Below, in pieces: positions 8,775 to 15,685 of a stretch of DNA of 43,308 nt. The translations under genes were made by a program, and so were the position numbers. The stretch comes from an uncultured Acetatifactor sp. Its GTDB lineage: Bacteria; Bacillota; Clostridia; Lachnospirales; Lachnospiraceae. Every line of letters starts with the position of its first letter. Within the stretch, counting starts at the first letter, position 1. The stretch is taken from the NCBI GenBank assembly GCA_947595925.1, contig CANQEV010000024.1:1-43308 (forward strand), in the 5' to 3' direction. Below the pieces are notes generated by a model that had not been told where the DNA came from, made no database searches, and worked only from the letters and a program-made list of their open reading frames with translations.

Positions 8775-10244
8775 TTACTGGATCTTGTCGAACACGGGCT
8801 TGCAGGCGGGATAGATCTCCTTAAACTGCGCGTAGCGTGCCTCGTACTTTGCAACCAGCTCGGGATCGGGCTCCACGGTATCCACGATCTTTACGACCTT
8901 CGCCGCGATCTCTTCCACGGATTTATATTCGCCGCAGGCAACGGCCGCCAGCATGGCACCGCCCATTGCGGGACCCTCCTCGGACTCGATCACGTCAACC
9001 TTCAGATTCAGGATGTTGGCGATCATCTTTTTCCACAGGGGGCTCTTCGCGCCGCCGCCGCAGATCTTCGTCCGCTCCAGCCTGATGCCCAGGGACTTAG
9101 CGACCTCCAGGGAATCGCGGAGCGCGAAGGCAACGCCCTCCAGCACCGCCTGGGTCATGTCCGCCCGGGTGGTATCCATGGTCATGCCGATGAAAGTCGC
9201 CCTGGCGTTGGGGTTGTTGTGAGGGGAGCGCTCTCCCATCAGGTAGGGCAGGAAATAAACATGGTTCTCGCCCAGCTTCTCGATCTGCTTCTGCTCCGCC
9301 GCGTAATCCTTCGTGCCGATGATCTCGTCCATCCACCACTTGTTGCAGGAAGCCGCGCTGAGCATGCATCCCATCAGGTGATAGCTGCCGTCCGCATGGG
9401 CAAAGGAGTGAAGCGCGTTGTACTTATCCACGCCGAACTTCTTTGAAGAGATGAAGATCGTGCCGCTGGTTCCCAGGGAAATGTTGCACATATTGTCGCC
9501 CACGGTCCCGGTTCCCACGGCAGCCGCCGCATTGTCTCCGGCCCCCGCCGCCACGACGGTATTTGCAGGGATCCCCAGCTCCGCCGCGATCTCCGGCAGC
9601 ACCGTTCCCACGGCCTCATAGCTCTCATAGCACTTCGCCAGCTGGCTCTCTTTAATGCCGCAGATCTCGCACATCTCCTTGGACCATCTGCGGTTCTTCA
9701 CGTCGAACAGAAGCATGCCGGAGGCGTCGGACACATCCGTGCAGTGTACGCCCGTGAGCTTGTACGCGATGTAATCCTTCGGGAGCATGATCTTCTCGAT
9801 CTTTGCGAAGTTCTCAGGCTCCTTGTTCTTCACCCAGAGGACCTTGGGCGCCGTAAATCCGGTAAAGGAAATGTTCGCGGTGTACTCGCTCAGCTTTTCC
9901 TTTCCGATCACATTGTTTAAGTAGTCGCACTCCTCGTAAGTCCTTCCGTCGTTCCAAAGGATCGCGGGACGGATCACATTGTCGTCCTTGTCCAGGATCA
10001 CGAGTCCGTGCATCTGGCCGCCGAAGCTGATCCCGGCCACCTGGGACTTGTCCGCGTCCTTTATCAGTTCCTTGATCCCGGCCACCGTCTGCTCCCACCA
10101 GTCCTCGGGCTTCTGCTCGGACCAGCCGGGATGCGGGAAGTACAAAGGATACTCCCGGGAAACGATGTTCCGGATCTTTCCCTCACTGTCCATCAGCAGA
10201 AGCTTGACAGCGGAAGTTCCCAGATCCACACCAATATAAAGCAT
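8775..10244 (-). CDS. xylB: Xylulokinase
   Basis: The 489-aa FGGY kinase phosphorylates D-xylulose to D-xylulose 5-phosphate with ATP. The N-terminal phosphate loop DLGTSAVK (residues 7-14), the substrate segment SFGGQMHGLV, the GAGDNAAAAVGTG block and the C-terminal GGGAKSPLWKKMIANI are characteristic of XylB. It is the first gene of a minus-strand operon (xylB, DUF4867, isomerase). It has a strong GGAGAAGGAGG ribosome site and a promoter at 10304-10332. An activity on L-ribulose is less likely because another FGGY kinase sits beside araD at 34.8-36.4 kb. Confidence 0.93.
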   Translation of the reverse strand: MLYIGVDLGTSAVKLLLMDSEGKIRNIVSREYPLYFPHPGWSEQKPEDWWEQTVAGIKELIKDADKSQVAGISFGGQMHGLVILDKDDNVIRPAILWNDGRTYEECDYLNNVIGKEKLSEYTANISFTGFTAPKVLWVKNKEPENFAKIEKIMLPKDYIAYKLTGVHCTDVSDASGMLLFDVKNRRWSKEMCEICGIKESQLAKCYESYEAVGTVLPEIAAELGIPANTVVAAGAGDNAAAAVGTGTVGDNMCNISLGTSGTIFISSKKFGVDKYNALHSFAHADGSYHLMGCMLSAASCNKWWMDEIIGTKDYAAEQKQIEKLGENHVYFLPYLMGERSPHNNPNARATFIGMTMDTTRADMTQAVLEGVAFALRDSLEVAKSLGIRLERTKICGGGAKSPLWKKMIANILNLKVDVIESEEGPAMGGAMLAAVACGEYKSVEEIAAKVVKIVDTVEPDPELVAKYEARYAQFKEIYPACKPVFDKIQ

Positions 10245-10286
10245 ATCTTCCTCCTTCTCCCTGTCCGCTGATATCCTGCATTTTGC

Positions 10287-10299
10287 ACAACAGGGTTGT
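10287..10299. promoter_or_regulatory. Operator-like inverted repeat at the xylB start site
   Basis: ACAAC-AGG-GTTGT is a perfect 5-bp-arm dyad just downstream of the xylB -10 box, covering the predicted start of transcription. A repressor bound here would block the operon. No regulator gene is adjacent. Confidence 0.4.
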
Positions 10300-10303
10300 A
10301 TCT

Positions 10304-10332
10304 ATTATAAAATTTTTTGTGATAAAACACAA
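10304..10332 (-). promoter_or_regulatory. Promoter of the xylB operon
   Basis: On the minus strand the -10 box is a perfect TATAAT (10304-10309), with a 17-bp spacer and a weak -35 box TTGTGT (10327-10332). A weak -35 suits an activated or repressed promoter. Confidence 0.6.
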
Positions 10333-10618
10333 GGGATTTTACAAAAAAAGTACCGCGCAATATATCAGTTCCGCCCCGTCGCGCCGGCCGCCCATACGCA
10401 AGCCCGCGCCGCGCCCTCATCCATAAAACGGGTTTCCTAAGACGCATCGATTCCGCAAACATTCGTACCGGCATGATCTTTGCTCGAAAGCCTGCGGCCC
10501 AAGGCGGGCTGAACTGTCTAATAGTATAGCATCTTTCCTAAAAAAACAGCTACTTGAAAATTGCCATGGGCATGGAAAATATTGCGGGAAAGAGATTTTT
10601 AAAAAGTTATTCGCATTT

Positions 10619-10688
10619 TGTGGATAACGCGTCGTTTTTTGTGGATTACTATCCACATTTATTATAGAAACAAGACGGGTTATCCACA
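10619..10688. promoter_or_regulatory. Cluster of four DnaA-box-like sites
   Basis: TTATCCACA occurs exactly twice, on the minus strand at 10619-10627 and on the plus strand at 10680-10688. Two one-mismatch copies lie between them, at 10640-10648 (minus) and 10649-10657 (plus), and form an inverted pair. The first two boxes start 21 bp apart. The surroundings are AT-rich. No dnaA, dnaN, rpmH or other replication gene is present, so this is more likely a DnaA-titration or regulatory site than oriC. The remainder of the gap, 10333-10618, shows no gene or clear signal. Confidence 0.6.
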
Positions 10689-10713
10689 ACTTTAAAAAAA
10701 TCTCCCGACACAC

Positions 10714-10742
10714 TTGTCAGATACAATATATTGTACTATAAT
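10714..10742 (+). promoter_or_regulatory. Promoter of the tocopherol-cyclase-like gene with a palindrome in the spacer
   Basis: TTGTCA (10714-10719), 17 bp, TATAAT (10737-10742). The spacer contains the perfect 14-bp palindrome TACAATATATTGTA (10722-10735), placed where a repressor or MerR-like regulator would bind. The leader from about 10748 to the start codon at 10858 is about 110 nt. Confidence 0.7.
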
Positions 10743-10857
10743 AGCGTATAGAACACCATTATCTAGTTTATGATCTGTTGAAATAGACCTAAAAAGTTTT
10801 TTCTGTCACATTTTAACAAACATCCTGTCAGGTCACACCCGGGAGACAAAAGATAAG

Positions 10858-11997
10858 ATGAATCATTCCGATCCCAATCGAAACGCCTATATGCTCTGCG
10901 GTTCCCTTGCAAAACGCGGATATCTGCGCTGGTGGCACTCCTTCCGGGGAGTCAGCCGGGAGACGGGAACCGCCCGTTCTTTCTTTGTGGAATATCTAAT
11001 CCTGAATCCGGTTCCCGGAAAACCCAAGAAGGGCCATAAGCCGGCACCCTCTTATGTACGCGTCACTGCCGGAAGCTACCCCGTGGAAGACCCCTCCCTG
11101 CCGGGCATCAGGCTTTGCTCCTATTACCCTATCAGCGCCGCCCGCTACGCCCGCAAACCCCTCTTTTTCCAGGTGGAAGAAAACCGGCTCAGCGAGTACC
11201 GCATCTCCGGCTTCGTGGACGTCACCAGGCAGGAAGTGCTTCAGTCCCAGTCTTCCGACGCGGGCGTCATGGAGTGGGATCTGGAGCTGAACAAATCCCT
11301 GTCCTGCCACACGGGCATCATCGCCTCTCCCCTGTTCTGTGCCTTAAACGCCCTGGACAGCTTCTTCCACGGCGAGGGGATCCGCACGGAATATCGGGGG
11401 AGCGTCGTCCTAAACGGCGAGAATTTCGACGTCAGCCCCGAGGAATCCTTCGGTTACGCGGATAAACACTGGGGGAGCAATTACAACAGTCCCTGGCTGC
11501 AGCTTTCTTCCTGCTGCCTGTACAGCCAGCGTTTCGGCAGACTCTTAAAAAGCTCCGCTTTGGCCGTGGACGGGTGCTGCCCCAGATTCTTATTCTTTCG
11601 CTTAAAACCCCGGCTCATGCTGCAGCTGACCTATCGGGGAGAAGACTTCTGCTTTTCCTTTGCCAGGCCTTTTACCCTCTCCCGGCTGAAATGGTGCACC
11701 CGTGAGAACCGAAAGCGCTTCTCCTGGCAGGTCAAGGCCCAGAACATAAACTCCGTGGTAAAACTCTCTATGGAGTGTCCGAAAGACGCCATGCTCTTTC
11801 TGCACTATGACAATCCCGGCGACGCTCCGGCCGGGACCGGAAAAAAACTGCCTCCCCTCTGGTCCGGCGGCGAGGGACTCGGCACCATCGATCTCTACCG
11901 GATCACAGCGGACGGCCGGGAATGGGTGGATACCCTGACCATCCGCCATGCGCTGTGCGAGTTTCAAAGGGCAGACAGCTCCGCAAAATCGAAATGA
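10858..11997 (+). CDS. Tocopherol-cyclase-like family protein
   Basis: This is a 379-aa cytoplasmic protein without a signal peptide or clear membrane segment. The block YADKHWGSNYNSPWLQLSS (about 200-218) resembles the E/D-K-x-WG...P..W signature of the tocopherol cyclase/Svf1-like beta-barrel superfamily, and the N-terminal RWWHSF and central YRGSVVLNG strands fit the same fold. Tocopherol chemistry itself is not expected in an anaerobic Firmicute, so the bacterial members probably bind or modify another lipid or hydrophobic molecule. The start has GGGAG 12 nt upstream, rather long spacing; M12 is an alternative. It has its own promoter and converges with the sigma factor gene. Confidence 0.65.
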   Translation: MNHSDPNRNAYMLCGSLAKRGYLRWWHSFRGVSRETGTARSFFVEYLILNPVPGKPKKGHKPAPSYVRVTAGSYPVEDPSLPGIRLCSYYPISAARYARKPLFFQVEENRLSEYRISGFVDVTRQEVLQSQSSDAGVMEWDLELNKSLSCHTGIIASPLFCALNALDSFFHGEGIRTEYRGSVVLNGENFDVSPEESFGYADKHWGSNYNSPWLQLSSCCLYSQRFGRLLKSSALAVDGCCPRFLFFRLKPRLMLQLTYRGEDFCFSFARPFTLSRLKWCTRENRKRFSWQVKAQNINSVVKLSMECPKDAMLFLHYDNPGDAPAGTGKKLPPLWSGGEGLGTIDLYRITADGREWVDTLTIRHALCEFQRADSSAKSK

Positions 11998-12031
11998 CAG
12001 TCGGCGTGCAAACCATTCGTCCGTGGACATC

Positions 12032-13603
12032 TTACGGACGGTTCAAAATCACATAGGTCGTAGGAAGCATCCCTCTCCCATCGTATGGCAGCAGATATCG
12101 GCGCTCGTACAGAATGGCGACCGGTGAGGCTGCCGCGTCCTCAAACAAGCGAAAATATGCCATATCTTTTGCCAGTTTCTTTAAATGCAGGGGAATATGA
12201 TTTTTTAGGATTTCAGTCACCGTCTCCATCAGCTTCCCCGCTTCCTCCGCAATCTGCACAGCCGTGTCAGCGAAAATATTCTTCAGTTCCATATGCTGCT
12301 CCTTCGTAAAAACCGGCGCATTTACAGACAGTCCTCCCACATCTGACACAACATACCCCTTACGAATCATATCGGCAGCCAGAGCCTTATCATTCTCGCT
12401 GAAGTGTTCTATGCTGCCCCTGGCAATGTCCAGAAATATATTGACAGCATTTTGCCGGTCAAAGTAGTAATGATGCACCATTTCTCCATTGATGGGAAAA
12501 TCCATAAACTGCACATGATCCCCGGCGCTGTTTGCAGCATTGGAGATCCCAAAACAAAATTTGGATTTCCCTGAGTTCCAGCCCCCGTTCTCCACGCCCC
12601 AGAGGAAGCACTCGGTTCCGAATTTATCCCTGGGATAGACAAGCTCCACCTTATTTTGAAGGATTTCTACCACCGACCAGTACAACACAAAACTTACCAT
12701 TTGCCATGCAAAGGGACTCTTTCCCATATCGGCACCGTAAAAACCGATCTTTCGGACATCCCCCTCATGCTTCGCGATGGCCTCTGTCAGCAGATCCGCA
12801 ATTTTTTCATGCAGCCTGGATGTTTTGGCATTGACCTCATTCACAAAATCCTTTGTGAAGATCACAATATTAGTGTAATATCGATTTCCGTCCTTTTTGA
12901 GAAGCTCGTATTCGCAAAGCTCCGTCAGCTTATCTTCCATATAGGGAAGAGACACTCCTATTTCCAGGCTGATCTGCTCTGCGCTCAGCTTGTCGTTATA
13001 ACAGGCAAACAGGATGTTTTGCGATATTTTGCTGTCGCACAATTGACAATAACGGTTGGATCCTTTGCCCCAAAACATAAGGGATAATTCCTTGGGGTTA
13101 TAGCTCTGTTGACCATAATTTCGTTCCATATTCATGCCCTCCTTTAGAATTTGCCGCGATTTGAACAACAGGTATTTCACCATGCTCTCGCTTACTTTGA
13201 GACAATCGGATATCTCAGAGCAGGATTTGTTGTCAATATAGTACAAAATAACCGCTTTTCTGTACTTTTCGGACAGCAGGGTCAATTCACGCCGAAGCAG
13301 GCAGAGGACAGAATCATTCTCGTCAGGCGTTTCCTCCATATCCGGACAATCCTCGGTCAACGCACACGCTTTCTCTTTTGCTCTGTCTTTGCACCACTGC
13401 CTGTACACATTTCCCGCCACACCCCACATAAAGCCATAAATCGCTTCGGGTTTTCGGATATGCCCTGCGGATTGATAGATTGCCAAAATGATCTCGTGCG
13501 CCAGATCCTCCGCATCGAACTGATTGGAAGTACGGGCAGTACAGTAGGACAAAAGGTTCCTTGCAATTTCCGTTACCCTGGTATCCAGCTCCTGTTTCTC
13601 CAA
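12032..13603 (-). CDS. ECF-like sigma factor with a large C-terminal sensor-like region
   Basis: In the longest reading frame (GTG at 13642, 536 aa) residues about 40-90 match sigma region 2 (FDAEDLAHEIILAIYQSAG...) and 118-170 match region 4 with its helix-turn-helix (CSEISDCLKVSESMVKYLLFKSR). A second winged-helix-like unit (about 205-255, KLSAEQISLEIGVSLPYMEDKLTELCEYELL) and about 280 further residues follow, of unknown fold. Ordinary ECF factors end after region 4 and rely on a separate anti-sigma factor; none is encoded here. I favour the TTG at 13603 because AAAAAGGAG lies 8 nt upstream; ATG codons at 13624 and 13627 lack such a site. The extension probably senses a signal or represses the sigma part. 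Confidence 0.75.
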   Translation of the reverse strand: MEKQELDTRVTEIARNLLSYCTARTSNQFDAEDLAHEIILAIYQSAGHIRKPEAIYGFMWGVAGNVYRQWCKDRAKEKACALTEDCPDMEETPDENDSVLCLLRRELTLLSEKYRKAVILYYIDNKSCSEISDCLKVSESMVKYLLFKSRQILKEGMNMERNYGQQSYNPKELSLMFWGKGSNRYCQLCDSKISQNILFACYNDKLSAEQISLEIGVSLPYMEDKLTELCEYELLKKDGNRYYTNIVIFTKDFVNEVNAKTSRLHEKIADLLTEAIAKHEGDVRKIGFYGADMGKSPFAWQMVSFVLYWSVVEILQNKVELVYPRDKFGTECFLWGVENGGWNSGKSKFCFGISNAANSAGDHVQFMDFPINGEMVHHYYFDRQNAVNIFLDIARGSIEHFSENDKALAADMIRKGYVVSDVGGLSVNAPVFTKEQHMELKNIFADTAVQIAEEAGKLMETVTEILKNHIPLHLKKLAKDMAYFRLFEDAAASPVAILYERRYLLPYDGRGMLPTTYVILNRP

Positions 13604-13652
13604 TTTCTCATCTCCTTTTTGCATCATCACCGGTGATTTCACTTATATAGTG

Positions 13653-13668
13653 GAACCAAATGAGGTTC
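13653..13668. promoter_or_regulatory. Inverted repeat upstream of the sigma factor gene
   Basis: GAACC-N6-GGTTC is a perfect 5-bp dyad, 10 nt before the longest possible start of the sigma factor. GAAC-type elements are common in ECF -35 boxes, so this could be an autoregulatory promoter or an operator. No clear sigma-A promoter is visible. Confidence 0.35.
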
Positions 13669-13776
13669 GGTTAATTTTTCATGTGGAATTTTCAAAAGAT
13701 ATAAATCGGACTTTGATAAAAAGGGAGCGGACAATGTCTGTCCAACTTGATTTATTATAACAAAATTGAACTTTAA

Positions 13777-14307
13777 TTATCAAACGATTTGAAACTTTCA
13801 GACGCATATCTTGAAAAAACAGACAGACCAATGTTAGAATTGACAGTAAAGATGATCAACATCAATCTCCCGGTGAACCATAAGATTTTGCGGGAATGTA
13901 TGCCCCTATATGAGTATTCCTGGTTCATGCAGAAAATCCGGACATATCTGGAGAAGGAAAAGAGCCGGGACGAGGCGGTTACCCTGGCAATCCGGGACTG
14001 CATCCAGGAGGGGATCTTTGCGGACTTTGTGAAGAAGCACGGATCGGAGGTGGAGAATATGTTATTTACGCAGTTCAACATGGAGGACGCCCTGGCGGTG
14101 AGATATGAGGAAGGCGTGGAGGACGGAATCGAGCGCGGAAAGACCGAAGCCATCTTAGATTTACTGGAGGAATTAGGGCCTGTCCCTGAGAAAATACGGG
14201 AGAAGATCTGCTGTATTACGGACCTTGAGGTTTTGGGAAAACTGTTGAAGTTTGCGGCAAAAGCGGATTCACTGGAGGAGTTTGAAAAAAAGCTGGATTC
14301 CCATTAA
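13777..14307 (+). pseudogene. Truncated Rpn-family nuclease (PDDEXK transposase-like), C-terminal part
   Basis: The remaining 172 residues match the C-terminal half of Rpn-type recombination-promoting nucleases: LSDAYLEKTDRPMLELTVKM, then NHKILRECMPLYEYSWF, AVTLAIRDCIQEGIFADFVKKHGSEV, and the C-terminal E-G-E-D-G-I-E-R-G-K-T-E-A-I coil. The N-terminal catalytic PD-(D/E)XK domain (about 150 residues) is absent: an in-frame TAA at 13774 and unrelated AT-rich DNA precede it, and the only start would be a TTG at 13789 without a ribosome site. It is therefore a remnant and not an active nuclease. Confidence 0.75.
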
Positions 14308-14360
14308 ACATATTCTGAAAGAAAATCTTTTGGAGGAAAGTTTCGAAAAAGCGATTTTTC

Positions 14361-14389
14361 TTGACTTTTATACAAAAAACAGATACACT
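14361..14389 (+). promoter_or_regulatory. Promoter of the SRP RNA gene
   Basis: TTGACT (14361-14366), 17-bp spacer, TACACT (14384-14389). The start is predicted near 14396, exactly where the 5' arm of the RNA helix begins. Confidence 0.7.
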
Positions 14390-14395
14390 AAGAGA

Positions 14396-14558
14396 GCCGT
14401 GCATTGTCGGGTCTGTCTGCGATGATGAAATTCGGTCTTGCGCAATGAGAATCGTGAACCGCGTCAGGTTGGGAACAAAGCAGCGCTAAGCGAACCCTCT
14501 CATGTGCCGTAAGGTCGCCGGGTGGAGTCGCAGCGCAGTCCGGCCGTGCGCGGTTTTT
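14396..14558 (+). ncRNA. ffs: Signal recognition particle RNA
   Basis: The SRP54-binding hairpin is at 14463-14484: GUCAGG, a two-base-pair stem, the GGAA tetraloop and AGCAGC, the hallmark of domain IV. The two closing pairs are UG/CA instead of the common CC/GG, a compensatory change. The 3' side contains the Firmicutes block GUGCCGUAAGGUCGCCGGG. The 5' end AGCCGUGCAU pairs with the 3' end GUGCGCGGUU, allowing G-U pairs, giving a rod of about 163 nt. It ends with a T run at 14554-14558. Together with Ffh this RNA directs membrane proteins to the translocon. Confidence 0.9.
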
Positions 14559-14581
14559 ACATCAACAGTTCAGCCAGCCGT

Positions 14582-14639
14582 CGGAATGCTTGTCATGGAG
14601 CAGCCGCAGCCGGAACGCTTGTTAATGAACAGCCGCAGC
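14582..14639. repeat. 29-bp tandem duplication
   Basis: Units 14582-14610 and 14611-14639 are head to tail and differ at five positions; both end in CAGCCGCAGC. They lie between the SRP RNA and the radical SAM gene. No function is evident. Confidence 0.7.
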
Positions 14640-14679
14640 CGTGAAGAGCCGGTAAGTGCGGTAATGTGAAGGTACCCCT

Positions 14680-15597
14680 ATGAACGAAACTGATTCCCTC
14701 CTGAAATCCTGTCAGCTCTGTCCCCGGAAATGTGCCGTGGACCGTATCAATGGCCAGCTCGGATACTGCGGCCGGCCTGCCGGGATCTACGCTGCCCGGG
14801 CGGCCCTGCACTTCTGGGAGGAGCCCTGCATTTCCGGCAGCCGCGGTTCCGGCACCGTGTTCTTTTCCGGCTGCGGTCTGCGCTGCGTTTACTGCCAAAA
14901 TCATGAGATCGCGTTGGGCAGACAGGGCAGGGAGATCACCCCGGAGAGATTGTCCCAAATCTTCCTGGAGCTCCAGGAAAAAGGTGCCCACAATATCAAT
15001 CTGGTCACGCCGACCCACTACATCCCCCAGATCCTGAGCGCTTTGAGAACGGCAAAGGAGCAGGGACTTGCCCTGCCCATTGTCTACAATACAGGAGGCT
15101 ATGAGGAAGTTTCCTCCCTCCGCCTCCTGGACGGCCTGATCGACATTTACCTTCCGGACCTGAAATATCGGTCCCCGGAACTGGGCGCTCGCTTTTCCAA
15201 CGCCCCGGATTACTTTGAAAAAGCCTCTCTCGCCCTAAAGGAAATGTTTCGTCAGACGGGCCGCCCTCTGTTTGATGCCGAAGGGATGATGCAGCGCGGC
15301 ATGATCGTGCGACATCTGATCCTGCCCGGCCAGGCGGGAAACTCCAAGCGCGTCCTGCGCTGGCTGCACGAGACCTTCGGCGACGATATTTACATCAGTA
15401 TCATGAACCAATACACCCCCATGCCCCACTTAAATGAGCTTCCGTCATTTCAGGACATCAACCGCAAAGTGACGCCGGAGGAATACCAGCGGATCCTGGA
15501 TTTCGCGGAGGCTATCGGCATCACGAACGGCTTTATGCAGGAGGGGGATACCGCAAAGGAAAGTTTTATCCCCCCGTTCACCGGGGAGGGACTGTAA
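14680..15597 (+). CDS. Radical SAM protein, PflX/PflA-like
   Basis: The 305-aa protein has the radical SAM cluster motif C-x3-C-x2-C in SGCGLRCVYCQN, preceded by an N-terminal cysteine set (CQLCPRKC...GYCG). This layout is typical of the PflX group of pyruvate-formate-lyase-activating-enzyme homologues. Members bind a 4Fe-4S cluster and S-adenosylmethionine; the physiological target of PflX is not established. No glycyl radical enzyme is nearby, so activation of one in trans is possible but unproven. GAAGG lies 7 nt before the ATG. It follows the SRP RNA but is separated by the RNA's terminal T run. Confidence 0.85.
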   Translation: MNETDSLLKSCQLCPRKCAVDRINGQLGYCGRPAGIYAARAALHFWEEPCISGSRGSGTVFFSGCGLRCVYCQNHEIALGRQGREITPERLSQIFLELQEKGAHNINLVTPTHYIPQILSALRTAKEQGLALPIVYNTGGYEEVSSLRLLDGLIDIYLPDLKYRSPELGARFSNAPDYFEKASLALKEMFRQTGRPLFDAEGMMQRGMIVRHLILPGQAGNSKRVLRWLHETFGDDIYISIMNQYTPMPHLNELPSFQDINRKVTPEEYQRILDFAEAIGITNGFMQEGDTAKESFIPPFTGEGL

Positions 15598-15685
15598 ACT
15601 TAAGACTTTCACGAGAAATGCCGGGAGTCGTCCGCAGTCTTTCACAACCCCTTTGCAGGCGTTTTTTCAGACTGTCCCGGCCCGA

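Noticed and set aside
10193..10474. Minus-strand ORF overlapping the xylB start
   Set aside because: It overlaps the xylB promoter and start in another frame, has an Arg-rich composition and no ribosome site.
10619..10742. Chromosomal origin of replication
   Set aside because: DnaA boxes and AT-rich DNA are present, but there is no dnaA, dnaN, rpmH or other origin-linked gene, and the region fits a promoter upstream area.
12018..12040. Terminator between the tocopherol-cyclase-like and sigma factor genes
   Set aside because: CGTCCGT/ACGGACG forms a 7-bp stem, but neither strand has a T run after it.
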